NCBI GenBank assembly: GCA_023212645.1
Contig: JALBYC010000004.1
Coordinates: 124,001 to 188,000, forward strand
Length of the DNA: 64,000 nt
DNA from: Farysia itapuensis
Taxonomy: Eukaryota; Basidiomycota; Ustilaginomycetes; Ustilaginales; Ustilaginaceae
Direction of reading: 5' to 3'
Part shown: piece by piece, positions 37,823 through 47,698 of the stretch
Position numbering within the stretch: the first letter of the stretch is position 1
Layout: each line of letters opens with the position of its first letter
Position numbers and translations under genes: made by a program
Notes under the pieces: generated by a model
The model's input: only the letters and a program-made list of their open reading frames with translations
Told to the model about the DNA's origin: nothing
Databases searched by the model: none

Positions 37823-39889
37823 CTAGCCCAGGATCTGGTACTTTGCTTGTCGATCGACGGAAGCGAGGAAGAAGCCCATCCCAGTCCAGAACTGTTTCTG
37901 TAGCTCGCTGCCTGTCCAAAAGGGGCAGAGGGAGGTGTGGTCTATGTTGGGAAGCTGGTACGTGTACCAAAGGTTGGAGTTTGGTTGGGAGAGGTCTTGA
38001 AGAGAGGGGTTTTGGGCTGAAGTGGGGAAATTAACGGCGACGTCGGGGGTAGTGGTAGTGGGGGAGCGGGGATGGGTGATTGGTGTTGGTTCGTGTTGGG
38101 GTAGGAAGGAGATGAGTTCTTCTTCGCTTGGGGTGAGTAAGGGTGGATCGTGAGCGTTGAGGGCGCGCAACGAGGTGAAGTAGGCGATCTTGGCTGCCGA
38201 TCGTGCCGAGCCTGCGAATGATCTTGACGACGAACGGGACGACATGACTGGCAATGGCAAGCCATCCAGATGCATCCCATCCATGGAAGAGACCGAGAGA
38301 CTTGGTTCGTCATCTGCAGGTGTCCCCGGCTCTACCGACGCGGGCGTAGACATCCCGCTCACGTCAGTCGAGCGTAGCAGCGTCGACATAGCTCCGACCT
38401 GACCCGCGTTCAAGTCCCTCGACTGCGGTCGCTTCCTCCTCTTACCACGCGGCAAGGAAGCCGGCATCCCATGAAAATGAACACAACGAGTCGGATCGCA
38501 GTCCAAAGGATGAAACTGCGAGGCAAGAGGCACAACTCCGTCATTCTCCCACCACACCGAGGACAAATCCTGCAACGATCCACTCGTAACAAACGACGGC
38601 AGTGGAGACAGCTTCGAGTAGTCGAATCGTCCAATCAGGTGCGAGGTAAAAGTGAGAGGTGACAGCGACCAGTATGTCTCCGGTCGGTGAAATGCTGGAC
38701 CGCCTTGTCCAGTTGATGGGTCGAGCAAAGTCATGCCGCCAGCGTACGAACGGTACCACGTCCTACCCTGCCTCCTTTTGGCATGTTCAGGTTCCAGTCC
38801 CCAGCCGTTTTCCGAGCGGTCGAGCTCGCGTTCTGCAAAAGTGCACTCCCACGGCGCGCAGTCTCGCCCTTCGGCCCAATCGCTCTTCCAGAGCTGCTTG
38901 AGCAATTCTCGCACCCCTGCTTGTGCCTCTCTCTTGGCCTCTGTGCTGGCTTCTGTGCTCGTTCCGTCCTCTATATCGCTGGACGAACGAGGTTTGTGCT
39001 GAACGGCTCTGCGTCTGCGGCTGGAAAAGTGCCAGGCGTCGGCATGCGGATCGAAAAAGGGCAGGTCGAGGTAGGCTGCAATGTGGATAAACTTGGCCAG
39101 CACATCGCCAAACGACATCCAACGGACTTTGGGGTAGGGCACAGGTTCCGACCCCAAGCTGTACACAATCGGAGTGCCTCTAAAGGGAGACGAGACCGAG
39201 GTGATGGACAGTATCAAATCTTCCGGACACCACAGTTGCTTCTCGCGATGCTTCTCGTCGTGCCGTGTAAAGCCAAGGGCTTCGTCGAAGAAGCCCTGTC
39301 GTAGCAGTTGTTGCAGGCGTAGGATGGTAGGGCCTCCCAAGCTGTGACCGATGAAGTGAGCGGGCATGCCAGATGTTGCCTCAGCACTGTTTTGCTTTTC
39401 GTCACGTCGAGTGGGTGGGCCCCAAGACGGGCAGAGTGGATGGTCGTAGTGTCTTCCGTACCTAGAGTGTCCGTGTTGTTGGGCGTGTTGCTCGCCATAG
39501 TCGACTGTGCCACCGCGCAAAGCGTAGAAAAGCTCACATGCTCGATCGTGCAGGCTGGAGACTGGTCCAATGGGGGCAAAGACGACTGGGCGATCGGACC
39601 CAAGGGCTGACCTCCTCTTCGATGGCCCAGCGTGTGGCTTGTCAAGCTGCTCAAAATGGTCCACCAACTGCTGGTGCCCCACGCCAAGGTACGTGCGGAA
39701 CTCGTTCCCCCACACGACACTCTGTGCAGCACTGAGGAAACCTTCGCAGATAATCAAGGGCGGATTGGCATCCCATGCTGCTGACTTGCGCGACTCGACC
39801 CTGCCGATCTCTGCTTCTGCCGTCGCTCGGGAAGACCTGGCGGACGGTGCTGACCGACTGAATGGCCAGAACGTCGGTAGGCTAGGCAT
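37823..39889 (-). CDS. Bacterial family I.5-type lipase (alpha/beta hydrolase)
   Basis: Intronless, 688 residues from ATG 39889; the frame reaches 39895 only through a TTG codon. The region near 105-150 matches the signature of Geobacillus/Staphylococcus lipases: PIGPVSSLHDRACELFYALR, GGTVDYGEQHAQQHGHSRYGR. In those enzymes the His-rich part contributes to a structural zinc site. The nucleophile is Ser in GHSLGG near 183, the acid is probably Asp in WWENDGVVP near 448, and the base is His in NIDHTSLCPFW near 650. So the triad appears complete. A Ser-rich, probably disordered insertion lies between the last two. No clear signal peptide is visible, so location is uncertain. It is likely a triacylglycerol or ester hydrolase. 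It converges on the Zn2Cys6 gene. Confidence 0.85.
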   Translation of the reverse strand: MPSLPTFWPFSRSAPSARSSRATAEAEIGRVESRKSAAWDANPPLIICEGFLSAAQSVVWGNEFRTYLGVGHQQLVDHFEQLDKPHAGPSKRRSALGSDRPVVFAPIGPVSSLHDRACELFYALRGGTVDYGEQHAQQHGHSRYGRHYDHPLCPSWGPPTRRDEKQNSAEATSGMPAHFIGHSLGGPTILRLQQLLRQGFFDEALGFTRHDEKHREKQLWCPEDLILSITSVSSPFRGTPIVYSLGSEPVPYPKVRWMSFGDVLAKFIHIAAYLDLPFFDPHADAWHFSSRRRRAVQHKPRSSSDIEDGTSTEASTEAKREAQAGVRELLKQLWKSDWAEGRDCAPWECTFAERELDRSENGWGLEPEHAKRRQGRTWYRSYAGGMTLLDPSTGQGGPAFHRPETYWSLSPLTFTSHLIGRFDYSKLSPLPSFVTSGSLQDLSSVWWENDGVVPLASQFHPLDCDPTRCVHFHGMPASLPRGKRRKRPQSRDLNAGQVGAMSTLLRSTDVSGMSTPASVEPGTPADDEPSLSVSSMDGMHLDGLPLPVMSSRSSSRSFAGSARSAAKIAYFTSLRALNAHDPPLLTPSEEELISFLPQHEPTPITHPRSPTTTTPDVAVNFPTSAQNPSLQDLSQPNSNLWYTYQLPNIDHTSLCPFWTGSELQKQFWTGMGFFLASVDRQAKYQILG

Positions 39890-40699
39890 CGCCAAGGTTG
39901 GAATAGGGAAGACTGTAGATCTCTCTCAGGCTATCGACATCGACGTGACGAGTCTGGTCGCGACTCGGAAGCTGGAACACAGAGGGTTTGAAGGAAGCAG
40001 AGATCTTGTACCGAAGATTGTCATTGGATTTCGTTTGACAGCGGCAGCAAGTCGAATAGGAAACAAAGTTTGGATTGCCGTGGACATCTTACCCAAAATC
40101 AGTCGAGGATCAGCATGGCCTGACTTAGCCGCTTACGCCTTGCGCCCTTGCGCCTTAACCAATTCACGACATAACACACAGTCCATCAACGATCCGAGCC
40201 GAATGATCTAGCCTCTATGGCCTCTATTCCATCAGTGGATGGTTGATAAGAACAGACAAAGGTATAAAAGGAATGTCCCTACTACCGCCTCCCTTCGACG
40301 TCCGGCAGCTTTTCAGCTAGTTGGATGCAAATCCTGTCAATGACAGGTCGTCGCCAGGTACAAGTTACGCAGGAAGTTGCAGGACCCGGGAAGCAGCGAC
40401 AGAAGACCAAGTTGCTTGTCAGCGTCCTGGGGTCTGTGCCGTCCCGAGTGGATTGAATCTTGGTCCCAGCGAGCGCCCAAGCAGCCCATTGGAAAAGGCA
40501 GTGGGTGACTCTATAAGCCAGGACCGTGTGTGGTGTGCTCAAGGCAGCGATAGAAAGAATAGTGGGGGGGAGGAGGCAGTCGTCGCACAGCCGGTCAGGA
40601 CTGAATCAGGTGTATGATACAAGGGTATACTGAGAAGTACAAATACAAGATGCAGGGGTATCAGTTGGCCGGAAGAGGGACGGTTTGACAGGAGGCGGA
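39890..40699. promoter_or_regulatory. Lipase promoter side and SF3B5 3' region
   Basis: About 810 bp between the lipase start and the SF3B5 stop, both minus strand. A plus-strand TATAAAAG at about 40263-40270 precedes only very short ORFs, so no gene is called. Otherwise nothing distinctive. Confidence 0.4.
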
Positions 40700-41024
40700 T
40701 TATTCGTCCTCTTTTTGCGGCGGAGGCCCACAGGGTTGGAGCATACGCTCCGTCAGCTCGAACTTGACCCGTGCCGTACACTCTCCGTCGGCCAGAGCTT
40801 GGTATGCGAGAAGCGGAGGGTGACCGACGATGGAAGCGCTCGTGTCTCGAAGCTGATGGGTGATCCACTCACTGTACGCAAAAGACATTTAAGTAAGCTA
40901 GTTCGCGTTTTGATTCGTCTGAAGGTTCTACTCACTGCTTCTCGGTATCAGCATCGATTGTGCCCGTGTACCTGCTGTGCAGATGTTCGAGCTGCGTCGC
41001 AGCTGTATACTTGAGGTCTGACAT
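40700..41024 (-). CDS. SF3B5: Splicing factor 3B subunit 5 (SF3b10/Ysf3)
   Basis: Two exons: 41024-40936 and 40871-40700. The intron is 40935-40872 (64 bp, GTGAGT...GTACAG). The joined product is 86 residues, the same size as human SF3B5. It matches that family along its whole length: an N-terminal TQLEHLHSRYTGT, a junction reading DTEKHEWITHQLRDT, a middle VGHPPLLAYQALADGE, and the hallmark C-terminus ELTERMLQPCGPPPQ. It is the smallest SF3b subunit, part of U2 snRNP, and helps recognise the branch site. Neither exon alone would reveal it. It shares an 852 bp divergent region with the membrane-protein gene. Confidence 0.93.
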
Positions 41025-41876
41025 GGTGACCACGAGTGCTGGTGATAGGAGGTCAAGATCTTTTTTTTTCACTTTTGGCGTTCCCAATTTCTTCTTCTCA
41101 AACACAAAAGTCTGTGAGCGGCCCACGCGTCCTACCGGCCGTCAGAACTCGCAACGAGAACGCCACGCGGTGGAAGGGATCGACACGGAATGGCCTGCTC
41201 GGCTGCCAAGTTGCGAATCCCCCCTCCTCACTTTCGCTCATACTCTTTGCTTGCCGGCAAGCTTCGTATGGATCAATGCTGGCAGCCGGCCAGAGTACTA
41301 TTTGTCCAGCTAAACTCAGATGATCCAAATACAAAAATGGTAGTCCGGATTTGTGACGTGTGAATTTGGAAGCGCGTTCTTGAACAGCTGGCGCTTGCAT
41401 TTGGCCTCGGTCTGTACGCCGAGTGGCATGCCACCAACCTATCCCTGCTCCCCTCCCGCCTGATTGTACCCAGACATGTCCGAGTCTCCATCCTGTCTGC
41501 AGCACCTACCGCACGTTGAGGAAATCTAGACACATTAAGAGCCTCAAATGATTCACGGTCACGCAGTTTGCCGATCATGAAGGGCTCGCTGAATTGGGTC
41601 TAGTCGCTATCTGTGTGCTTGCTTCTGCCGGTAGTAGCTCTGATCGTCCCCTGTTCTCTTTGAGCCATGGTTGGTTCCATCTCTGCTTCGCTTCGAGCTC
41701 TTTCCTACGTACCTCACCCTCACGCTCTCTTTGTCCCACGTCCCACTCCATCCGGCCACTCCCCCTTCCCTTTCCGTTCTTTACCCCCCCCTTACCTGAC
41801 GTGTCGCGCTAAGTCAAACAAGCACTGGTGCTTGTAGCAAGTAGCTCAGAGCAAAAGAAGGAGGACGATTGCAGCC
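41025..41876. promoter_or_regulatory. Divergent region between SF3B5 and the orphan membrane protein
   Basis: 852 bp. A T-rich block lies at about 41056-41102 near the SF3B5 start, and a strongly pyrimidine-rich leader at about 41690-41800 before the plus-strand gene. No gene is seen; ORFs in both orientations are chance. Confidence 0.45.
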
Positions 41877-44800
41877 ATGTCGAGCGCCGCACCAAGCACA
41901 AGTGGAGCGCAAATGTCGACCTTATCAACCTCATTACTCGCGGCTTCCCTCACCGCTCTAGTCGCGGCCATTATATTTGTAGCCATCGCGCTGCGACGCT
42001 ACCTGAATGCCAGACGTAAGCGGCAGTCAATGGCCTCCATATCCTCCTCGGTCGCTGCACGGGAGATTGCTGCTCGTGGAGACACCAAGCCTGTCTCAAA
42101 GGTCAATGTTGGCGAGCCACGCCTTCATTATGCACCCGACCACGCTCACAACGCGCATCACGATCTCGCAAACATGTCGCTGGCTCAAAAGACTCTCGTC
42201 TCGATGCGACAACAGGGTATCTTGCCAAAGGCGTTTCCTTCACCAAAGTTTCCCGATTTTGCACTGCTGTCGCCCCGCATGCCACCTTCTCCCTGGTCGC
42301 TCCAAGGCCCGCCTCGGTCGCCAAGGTCGCCTGGCCTTACTGAGTTGACCATGTCGCCCGGACCCAGTATCCTGCTCAAACCTACCAACTATGGCGCTAG
42401 GTCACCAAGCCCAGCTTTCCTCCCCACCGTTCAGACACCTCAACAGCAATTTCCGAAGCAGCAAGTGCAGCCACAGACACAACAGCAAAAGAAGAAGCAG
42501 AAGTCTCGAAGCGCTGTTCCTTCGGTGCTGCTACGCAGTCTTGGTATCACTGAATCGCTCGCGCCCTCCTCTTCAACTACATCCAACGAGATGAACAGAA
42601 TTCTCCAGGCATCTCCCCACTCGCCAACACCCCTCCTTGCAACCAGGGACGAGAACAGTGCCGACAGCGAGGCTGACGAGCCGTCCTTAACCCCCATCTT
42701 GGACCTTGGTATTGATTTCGGTAGCGATCCTGCTTTCCAGAAAGCCCTCGAGCTTCAGACAAATTTTGTGTCAAGTCCAATGACTCCTGCGCCGTTGACG
42801 CCCGCTCCTCTGACCCCAGCTTCGGCGGCCGAAGCGTCAAGTAGTATGGCAGCGTTGTTCATGGCGTTGTCCCCAGTGTCTGCGTGCAGCAGTCCCCCGC
42901 CAAGTGCTGCATTGCTTTCCACGCCCTCTCTCCGTAAATCTCTCCTTCCTACGCCTCCTCCTTCAGCAGGACTTCCGCTTCCTCCGACGGGCGCGCCTAT
43001 GTCTAGAAAGCCGTCTAATGCTTCGCTCCAGAGCAAACGTAGCCAGGCCAGCTCACACAGCACCGTTTCTTCCAGAGGCCGCTCAGATCAGGTGTCCATC
43101 GATATGCCACCGGTTCAGGACGGCGGGGAAAGCTTCCGACCGTTGAGCTTGGGCCTGAAGCGCTCTGGCCGTGAGTCGCAGAGCACATTCAACAACATTT
43201 TCGGATCACTACGAAGGGTGCCTTCAGGCTCGGATGCCGTTGACCTCGAGACAGGCAGCTCGACATTGACCAGCGAAGACAGCAGATCCTTCTCCAGCGA
43301 CGCCTTGTCTCACGCCTCTTCGCAGACTAGTTTCGACGCTGATGCATCACAGACCAGCTTTGGCAAGGCGAGCTTTGTTTCTGCCGGCATTGTTCCACCC
43401 ATGCCACCGGTGCCAGTGTCTGTTCTGAGTCCCGGCAAGAATGCCCAGCCGCAAGCCGTGGGTATGGTTGCTCCTGCCAACACTGCTCATGGCCGCGCAT
43501 CTCGAAAACGTGCATCTACACTTGGTGCACTGGACTGCCCAACCATTGTCATTCCCGATCTGATGCATCCGCGCGCTGCTCCCGTGCCGCAGATCAAGAT
43601 GGAGCAACAAACAGCGCACGCAGAGCCGGTCCAGATCTACAACGTTGGCATAACAAACATGCGCGCACAGTCGACCGATGCCCTCCCGCTCAAGAGCGGT
43701 CAGACTTCTCCCATGAACTTCAGCAGTCCGTACCATCGAGCATTGTACCCCGACCCGCCTCTGGACGACGGTCATCTTTCGCCAGGCCTTCCGCCGAACA
43801 GTCCATTGCTGTCCCAATTCAGCCCCAAGATGCTCGACGCATCGCCGTCCGCTAGCCCGAAGCCAAGCTTCACCGAGAGTGTGAAAGCCAGATTTAGCTT
43901 GTCGCGCAAGTCTGGTACGAGCTCGCCAGGACTCGCATCCCAGGGTAACACCCCGCGCCTAGGTGATTTGGAACAGTTCCCAATGCCCCAGACGGATGGT
44001 GCTGCTTCATCGGAAGCACAAAAGCTGGCCCCGGCTACAGACGCTACTGCGAAGCAGAACGGCTCCAGTCCGACCATCATGTTTAACGGCAAGTCCACTG
44101 AGCCTACTCGACCTCTGCGAATCCGAAAGCCTGCCGGCGCGAAAGCCTCACCTCAGCTTGCATCGTCTACCAAGGCTGCTGAGGCTTCTCCCTCTCCCAT
44201 CATGCAAGCTGATCGATGGGCGACCGAACCAACCCACAGCCCAACTCCCGACATCTTTTCTCCTCTGATCGCTGAAAGTGAAGCCGCCGTTACGCCCAAA
44301 GGCGAGCGGATCAACTTTGCCAAATTTGCAGACACCAGTTCCTGGAGAGACTCTGCCGAGGGAGCCCGATCGCCTCTCGAGGAAGTTGGCGAACGTGCGT
44401 CGATGGAGCTCAGTGGTCGTTCTGCAGCTTCAACGGCCCAATCACACCTCGGCCTGCCGAGCGCTATGCCTGAGCATACTTCTAGAATCATGTCTCCGAC
44501 GGAGGAGGTGCCTACGCCAAAGCCGCGAGTTATGTCGAGCTTCGATTTCGATGCCGACTACACGACGCACCGAGATAGTATGATCAGTGTCGCTGCTTCG
44601 ACCATCAGCATAGCGAGCAACAGCACATGCATGACAGACTCCGTGGGAGAAGACCTCGAATTGGCTGCTGACCGTCGAGTCAAGCTCTTGGCCAGTGTCC
44701 AGCAGAATCTGCTCAAAGCACAGGCGAAAGACGCAAAGCGGGAGAGCAAGACCGCCGCTCGATCGCGCATCTCTCACATGCCCCACTCTTCGTCGCTCAA

Positions 44801-45812
44801 AAACATTCCGGAAGAGCTCAAAGGCGGAGTTAAGACTCTCGGCCTAGGCCTGTTTGAGGAGGAAGAGGAGGACGAGGAAGTCAGCAATGCTGCTCTCGCC
44901 CCGAATGAAGACCAGACGATGGGGCCGCTTACTCCGCCACTGACCCCTGTTGATGCTTCTAGCACCACCAAAGGCTCCAGCCATGTCCAGACGGCATCGA
45001 CAAGCTCGATCGCGTCAAACTCTTCCTCGATTCCGATCAGTCGATCGAGGCAGCGATCGATGAGAGGGACTTTAGCACCCATCGACGTCAATGCCGCCAA
45101 CCGTGGGCAGGTCTCGCCGTCTCTGTTGACGCCTGAACGACCTATCCGTGGCGACGGTGGATCCTCGCCGTCTCCTTCACTCGGTCTGCGAAAACTCAAT
45201 TTGGCTTCGAGCAGTACGATTGGCGATGGAAGTCCGATGAAGCGTTTCGAACGTACCGCTTTGTCGCCTGCTTTGGCTCCCCTCCGCAGCCCGAGCCCCG
45301 CTTACGTCGCTGGACAAAGCGGTCGTTACAACGAAGAGGGCCGAGCTTCCCGAAGCATTACCTACCGACAAGGCGGCGTACTGCCCACGGTTAGCTCCAA
45401 GGGAGCTTTCGAGGCCAGTAGACACGCACATGCATCCTCCGAGCTTTCCCACTCTGACAGCAACGGGTCTATGGCATCCTCACTTGGCTCGTTCTCTTCG
45501 CGCATGGGACACTTTCCCAGCCCGGTCAAATCGACTTTTGCCTACAACGGCATGTCCAGGATGCCGGGCACCCGACCCATAGTCGCCAACCGCGGTATCG
45601 ACACCCGTGGACATTCCGCCAACAACAGCGTTTACAGTAACGCAAGCATCACGAGCTTGAGCTCCGGCCCAAGCAGCGCAAGTAGCACCAATACTAGCTT
45701 CCACAACGCCCGTCTGGGCTATAAAACAACCACCAATCTTCCCGCCACATCTGGCAAAGTCAGCCTGGATGTTCCCGACCGCAGCGAGCTCGTCTCGGCT
45801 CTCGCTCTTTAG
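41877..45812 (+). CDS. Unrecognised single-pass membrane protein with very long disordered tail
   Basis: Intronless, 1311 residues. I do not recognise it. One hydrophobic segment lies at about 17-39 (LTALVAAIIFVAIALRRY), followed at once by a basic cluster (NARRKR). That suggests a signal-anchor with the short N-terminus outside or in the lumen and about 1270 residues in the cytosol. The rest is Ser/Pro/Ala-rich with many SP and TP dipeptides, a direct ASQTSF repeat near 490-500, one acidic run (EEEEEDEE) near residue 997, and one predicted helix just before it (RRVKLLASVQQNLLKAQAKD). No enzymatic motif is visible. The many SP/TP sites make phosphorylation by proline-directed kinases likely. 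It could be a cell-periphery or ER scaffold. Confidence 0.8.
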   Translation: MSSAAPSTSGAQMSTLSTSLLAASLTALVAAIIFVAIALRRYLNARRKRQSMASISSSVAAREIAARGDTKPVSKVNVGEPRLHYAPDHAHNAHHDLANMSLAQKTLVSMRQQGILPKAFPSPKFPDFALLSPRMPPSPWSLQGPPRSPRSPGLTELTMSPGPSILLKPTNYGARSPSPAFLPTVQTPQQQFPKQQVQPQTQQQKKKQKSRSAVPSVLLRSLGITESLAPSSSTTSNEMNRILQASPHSPTPLLATRDENSADSEADEPSLTPILDLGIDFGSDPAFQKALELQTNFVSSPMTPAPLTPAPLTPASAAEASSSMAALFMALSPVSACSSPPPSAALLSTPSLRKSLLPTPPPSAGLPLPPTGAPMSRKPSNASLQSKRSQASSHSTVSSRGRSDQVSIDMPPVQDGGESFRPLSLGLKRSGRESQSTFNNIFGSLRRVPSGSDAVDLETGSSTLTSEDSRSFSSDALSHASSQTSFDADASQTSFGKASFVSAGIVPPMPPVPVSVLSPGKNAQPQAVGMVAPANTAHGRASRKRASTLGALDCPTIVIPDLMHPRAAPVPQIKMEQQTAHAEPVQIYNVGITNMRAQSTDALPLKSGQTSPMNFSSPYHRALYPDPPLDDGHLSPGLPPNSPLLSQFSPKMLDASPSASPKPSFTESVKARFSLSRKSGTSSPGLASQGNTPRLGDLEQFPMPQTDGAASSEAQKLAPATDATAKQNGSSPTIMFNGKSTEPTRPLRIRKPAGAKASPQLASSTKAAEASPSPIMQADRWATEPTHSPTPDIFSPLIAESEAAVTPKGERINFAKFADTSSWRDSAEGARSPLEEVGERASMELSGRSAASTAQSHLGLPSAMPEHTSRIMSPTEEVPTPKPRVMSSFDFDADYTTHRDSMISVAASTISIASNSTCMTDSVGEDLELAADRRVKLLASVQQNLLKAQAKDAKRESKTAARSRISHMPHSSSLKNIPEELKGGVKTLGLGLFEEEEEDEEVSNAALAPNEDQTMGPLTPPLTPVDASSTTKGSSHVQTASTSSIASNSSSIPISRSRQRSMRGTLAPIDVNAANRGQVSPSLLTPERPIRGDGGSSPSPSLGLRKLNLASSSTIGDGSPMKRFERTALSPALAPLRSPSPAYVAGQSGRYNEEGRASRSITYRQGGVLPTVSSKGAFEASRHAHASSELSHSDSNGSMASSLGSFSSRMGHFPSPVKSTFAYNGMSRMPGTRPIVANRGIDTRGHSANNSVYSNASITSLSSGPSSASSTNTSFHNARLGYKTTTNLPATSGKVSLDVPDRSELVSALAL

Positions 45813-46293
45813 ATACCCTCTTCCACCTTCTTCCCACGTCTCGCTATGGTCACCGACGAGGACATCACCGGAACTCTGTTCTACGGGATCTGTCTCTCTC
45901 ATAAATCTGCTTTGTATTACGCTCCTTATTTGCTTACTGTCACTACTACTGTATCATACGAATCAGATTTCCTTACAAGACCAGTACTGCCGTTGCTGCC
46001 TGGCCTGATACTGATTCACTACTGAGCTACAGCATACACCATACGGTGCGACGCGCGACGACCGACGGGTAGACGGTATAGACGGACCAGACGGGATATC
46101 CGAAGCATTGTGGTCTAACAGGCTTTGAGGTATCGCACGTGACTAGATCTTAAATCGGCCGAGCTTTTATTGTGCGGGACCGAAAGTCGAATTCACTGGA
46201 AGCGTGCTGTTGCCGCCTATTGGGAATTCCAAGCCTCGGCGCCATCATCACCCCCTTCACACATTCTCGACACCCTTTCGATACTTTTTCACA
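45813..46293. promoter_or_regulatory. Region upstream of ribosomal protein L35
   Basis: 481 bp between same-strand genes. The CACGTGAC octamer (GTCACGTG on the other strand) at 46136-46143 lies about 150 bp before the L35 ATG and is a candidate Cbf1-type site. No gene is seen. Confidence 0.45.
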
Positions 46294-47226
46294 ATGGTAC
46301 GTATAGATTCAGCGACACCGACAAGCAACGGCAGAACGACGACATATGCAGCACATGGAGCACAGTTGGGTGGAGGCACAGAATAGTGGCGAAGTTGGGA
46401 TATTCCTTGACAAGGAGAGATCGCTGTTAGCATGAAAACCATTGACCTGGTCAACGCGTGCAAAGCTGGTTTGGACATAGATGTTCAAGATCCAGTGCGA
46501 AGCGACTATAGTCGCGAGAGTTGCAGCTAGGCCACCAGAAGTGCAATGTGTTTCATATGTCGTCGACTGCACAAAATCAGCAACATGATACAGGATCAGT
46601 AGCTTACACTTGTACCATACACAGGTTCAGGTCAAGACGTTCGAACTGCAGACAAAGTCCAAGTCGGACCTGCAGAAGCAGCTTGAGGAGCTCAAGACTG
46701 AGCTGCTCAACCTGCGTGTGCAGAAGGTCGCCGGTGGTTCTTCCAGCAAGATCCTGCGCATCAACACACTTCGAAAGGACATCGCCCGTGTGCTTACCGT
46801 CATGAACCAGAAGCAACGCACCAACCTGCGCGAGTTCTACAAGGGAAAGAAGTACACTCCTCTCGACCTCCGAGTCAAGAAGACCCGTGCTATCCGACGC
46901 AAGCTCAACAAGGTAAGTTATCTCCCGCACGATGCAGAGACTTGGCGTCAAGTATGCGACCGAGCGCAAGTGTTCTGCATATCAACTGGGTCACGAGCGT
47001 ATGCAAGGCCGTCACGATTGATTTGCACACACCGCTTAACACCAGCGAAGCAGTGTAGTGATCTCGTGCATCGCAGGCGCCAGTCTTTGCTCAGACGCTT
47101 AGCTACGCATCAGTTGCTGACTTTCCCGTTTCTTTGTTCCTCCAGCACGAGCGCACCCGTATCACTGAGCGACAGCACAAGCGCGAGATCCACTTTGCCA
47201 ACGTCAAGTACGTTCTCAAGGCATAA
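46294..47226 (+). CDS. RPL35: 60S ribosomal protein L35 (uL29)
   Basis: Three exons: 46294-46296 (the ATG alone), 46625-46912 and 47146-47226. Intron 1 is 46297-46624 (328 bp, GTACGT...ACACAG). Intron 2 is 46913-47145 (233 bp, with CTGAC about 25 bp before the acceptor). The product is 123 residues, the size of human L35: [56 protein letters not shown], ending NVKYVLKA. It sits at the polypeptide exit tunnel of the large subunit. Intron 1 right after the start codon matches what I recall for yeast RPL35. A NAGNNNNAG at the first acceptor would allow a form two residues shorter. Both introns are long for this window. Confidence 0.95.
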
Positions 47227-47698
47227 GTCTGTCCTCGCTCGTTCTTTTCTCTCTGCAAACTCCCTTGTCTTCAGCGTTGATGTCGGTATGACGAGATAAG
47301 CCTGGCTGTAGACAGTCATGGCAATATCTCCGCAAAGCGACCGCGCACCCGAAAAGTGGCCTCTGGGTCACCTCACACACATATCACCAACACAAGTGCA
47401 TGTCGCCAATCTCTGTGCGCTTAAGCCTGTTGTACATCCTTCTTCCACCACACACACACACACATACATTGTAATTCTTGCATGCCCACCTTGCGTTGTC
47501 CTGTGAGCCTGTTCTGCCATGTGAACGAGCAATGCTGCCTGTCGACGTTGTCTGAGATTGTTGATTGAATGGTAGTATTTGCCAATTTGCAGATGTGTAT
47601 GATGCGAGTACGTTAAGCTCCTCCGCTGTTGATTCGCAAGTGAGGACAGGGGTCAATTTAGGATCAGTCGATAGGAAGTTTGCGCGTGGGCTGGGGAC
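47227..47698. other. Convergent 3' region between RPL35 and SSS1
   Basis: 472 bp between two stop codons, containing a (CA)n simple tract at about 47450-47465. No gene is seen. Confidence 0.45.

Noticed and set aside
40263..40617. Plus-strand TATAAAAG followed by small ORFs
   Set aside because: Downstream ORFs are 43 to 98 codons with no pattern; they may only reflect a chance TATA in an intergenic region.
46297..46624. Possible snoRNA in RPL35 intron 1
   Set aside because: Ribosomal-protein introns often host snoRNAs, but I could not find a convincing paired C box (RTGATGA) and D box (CTGA).
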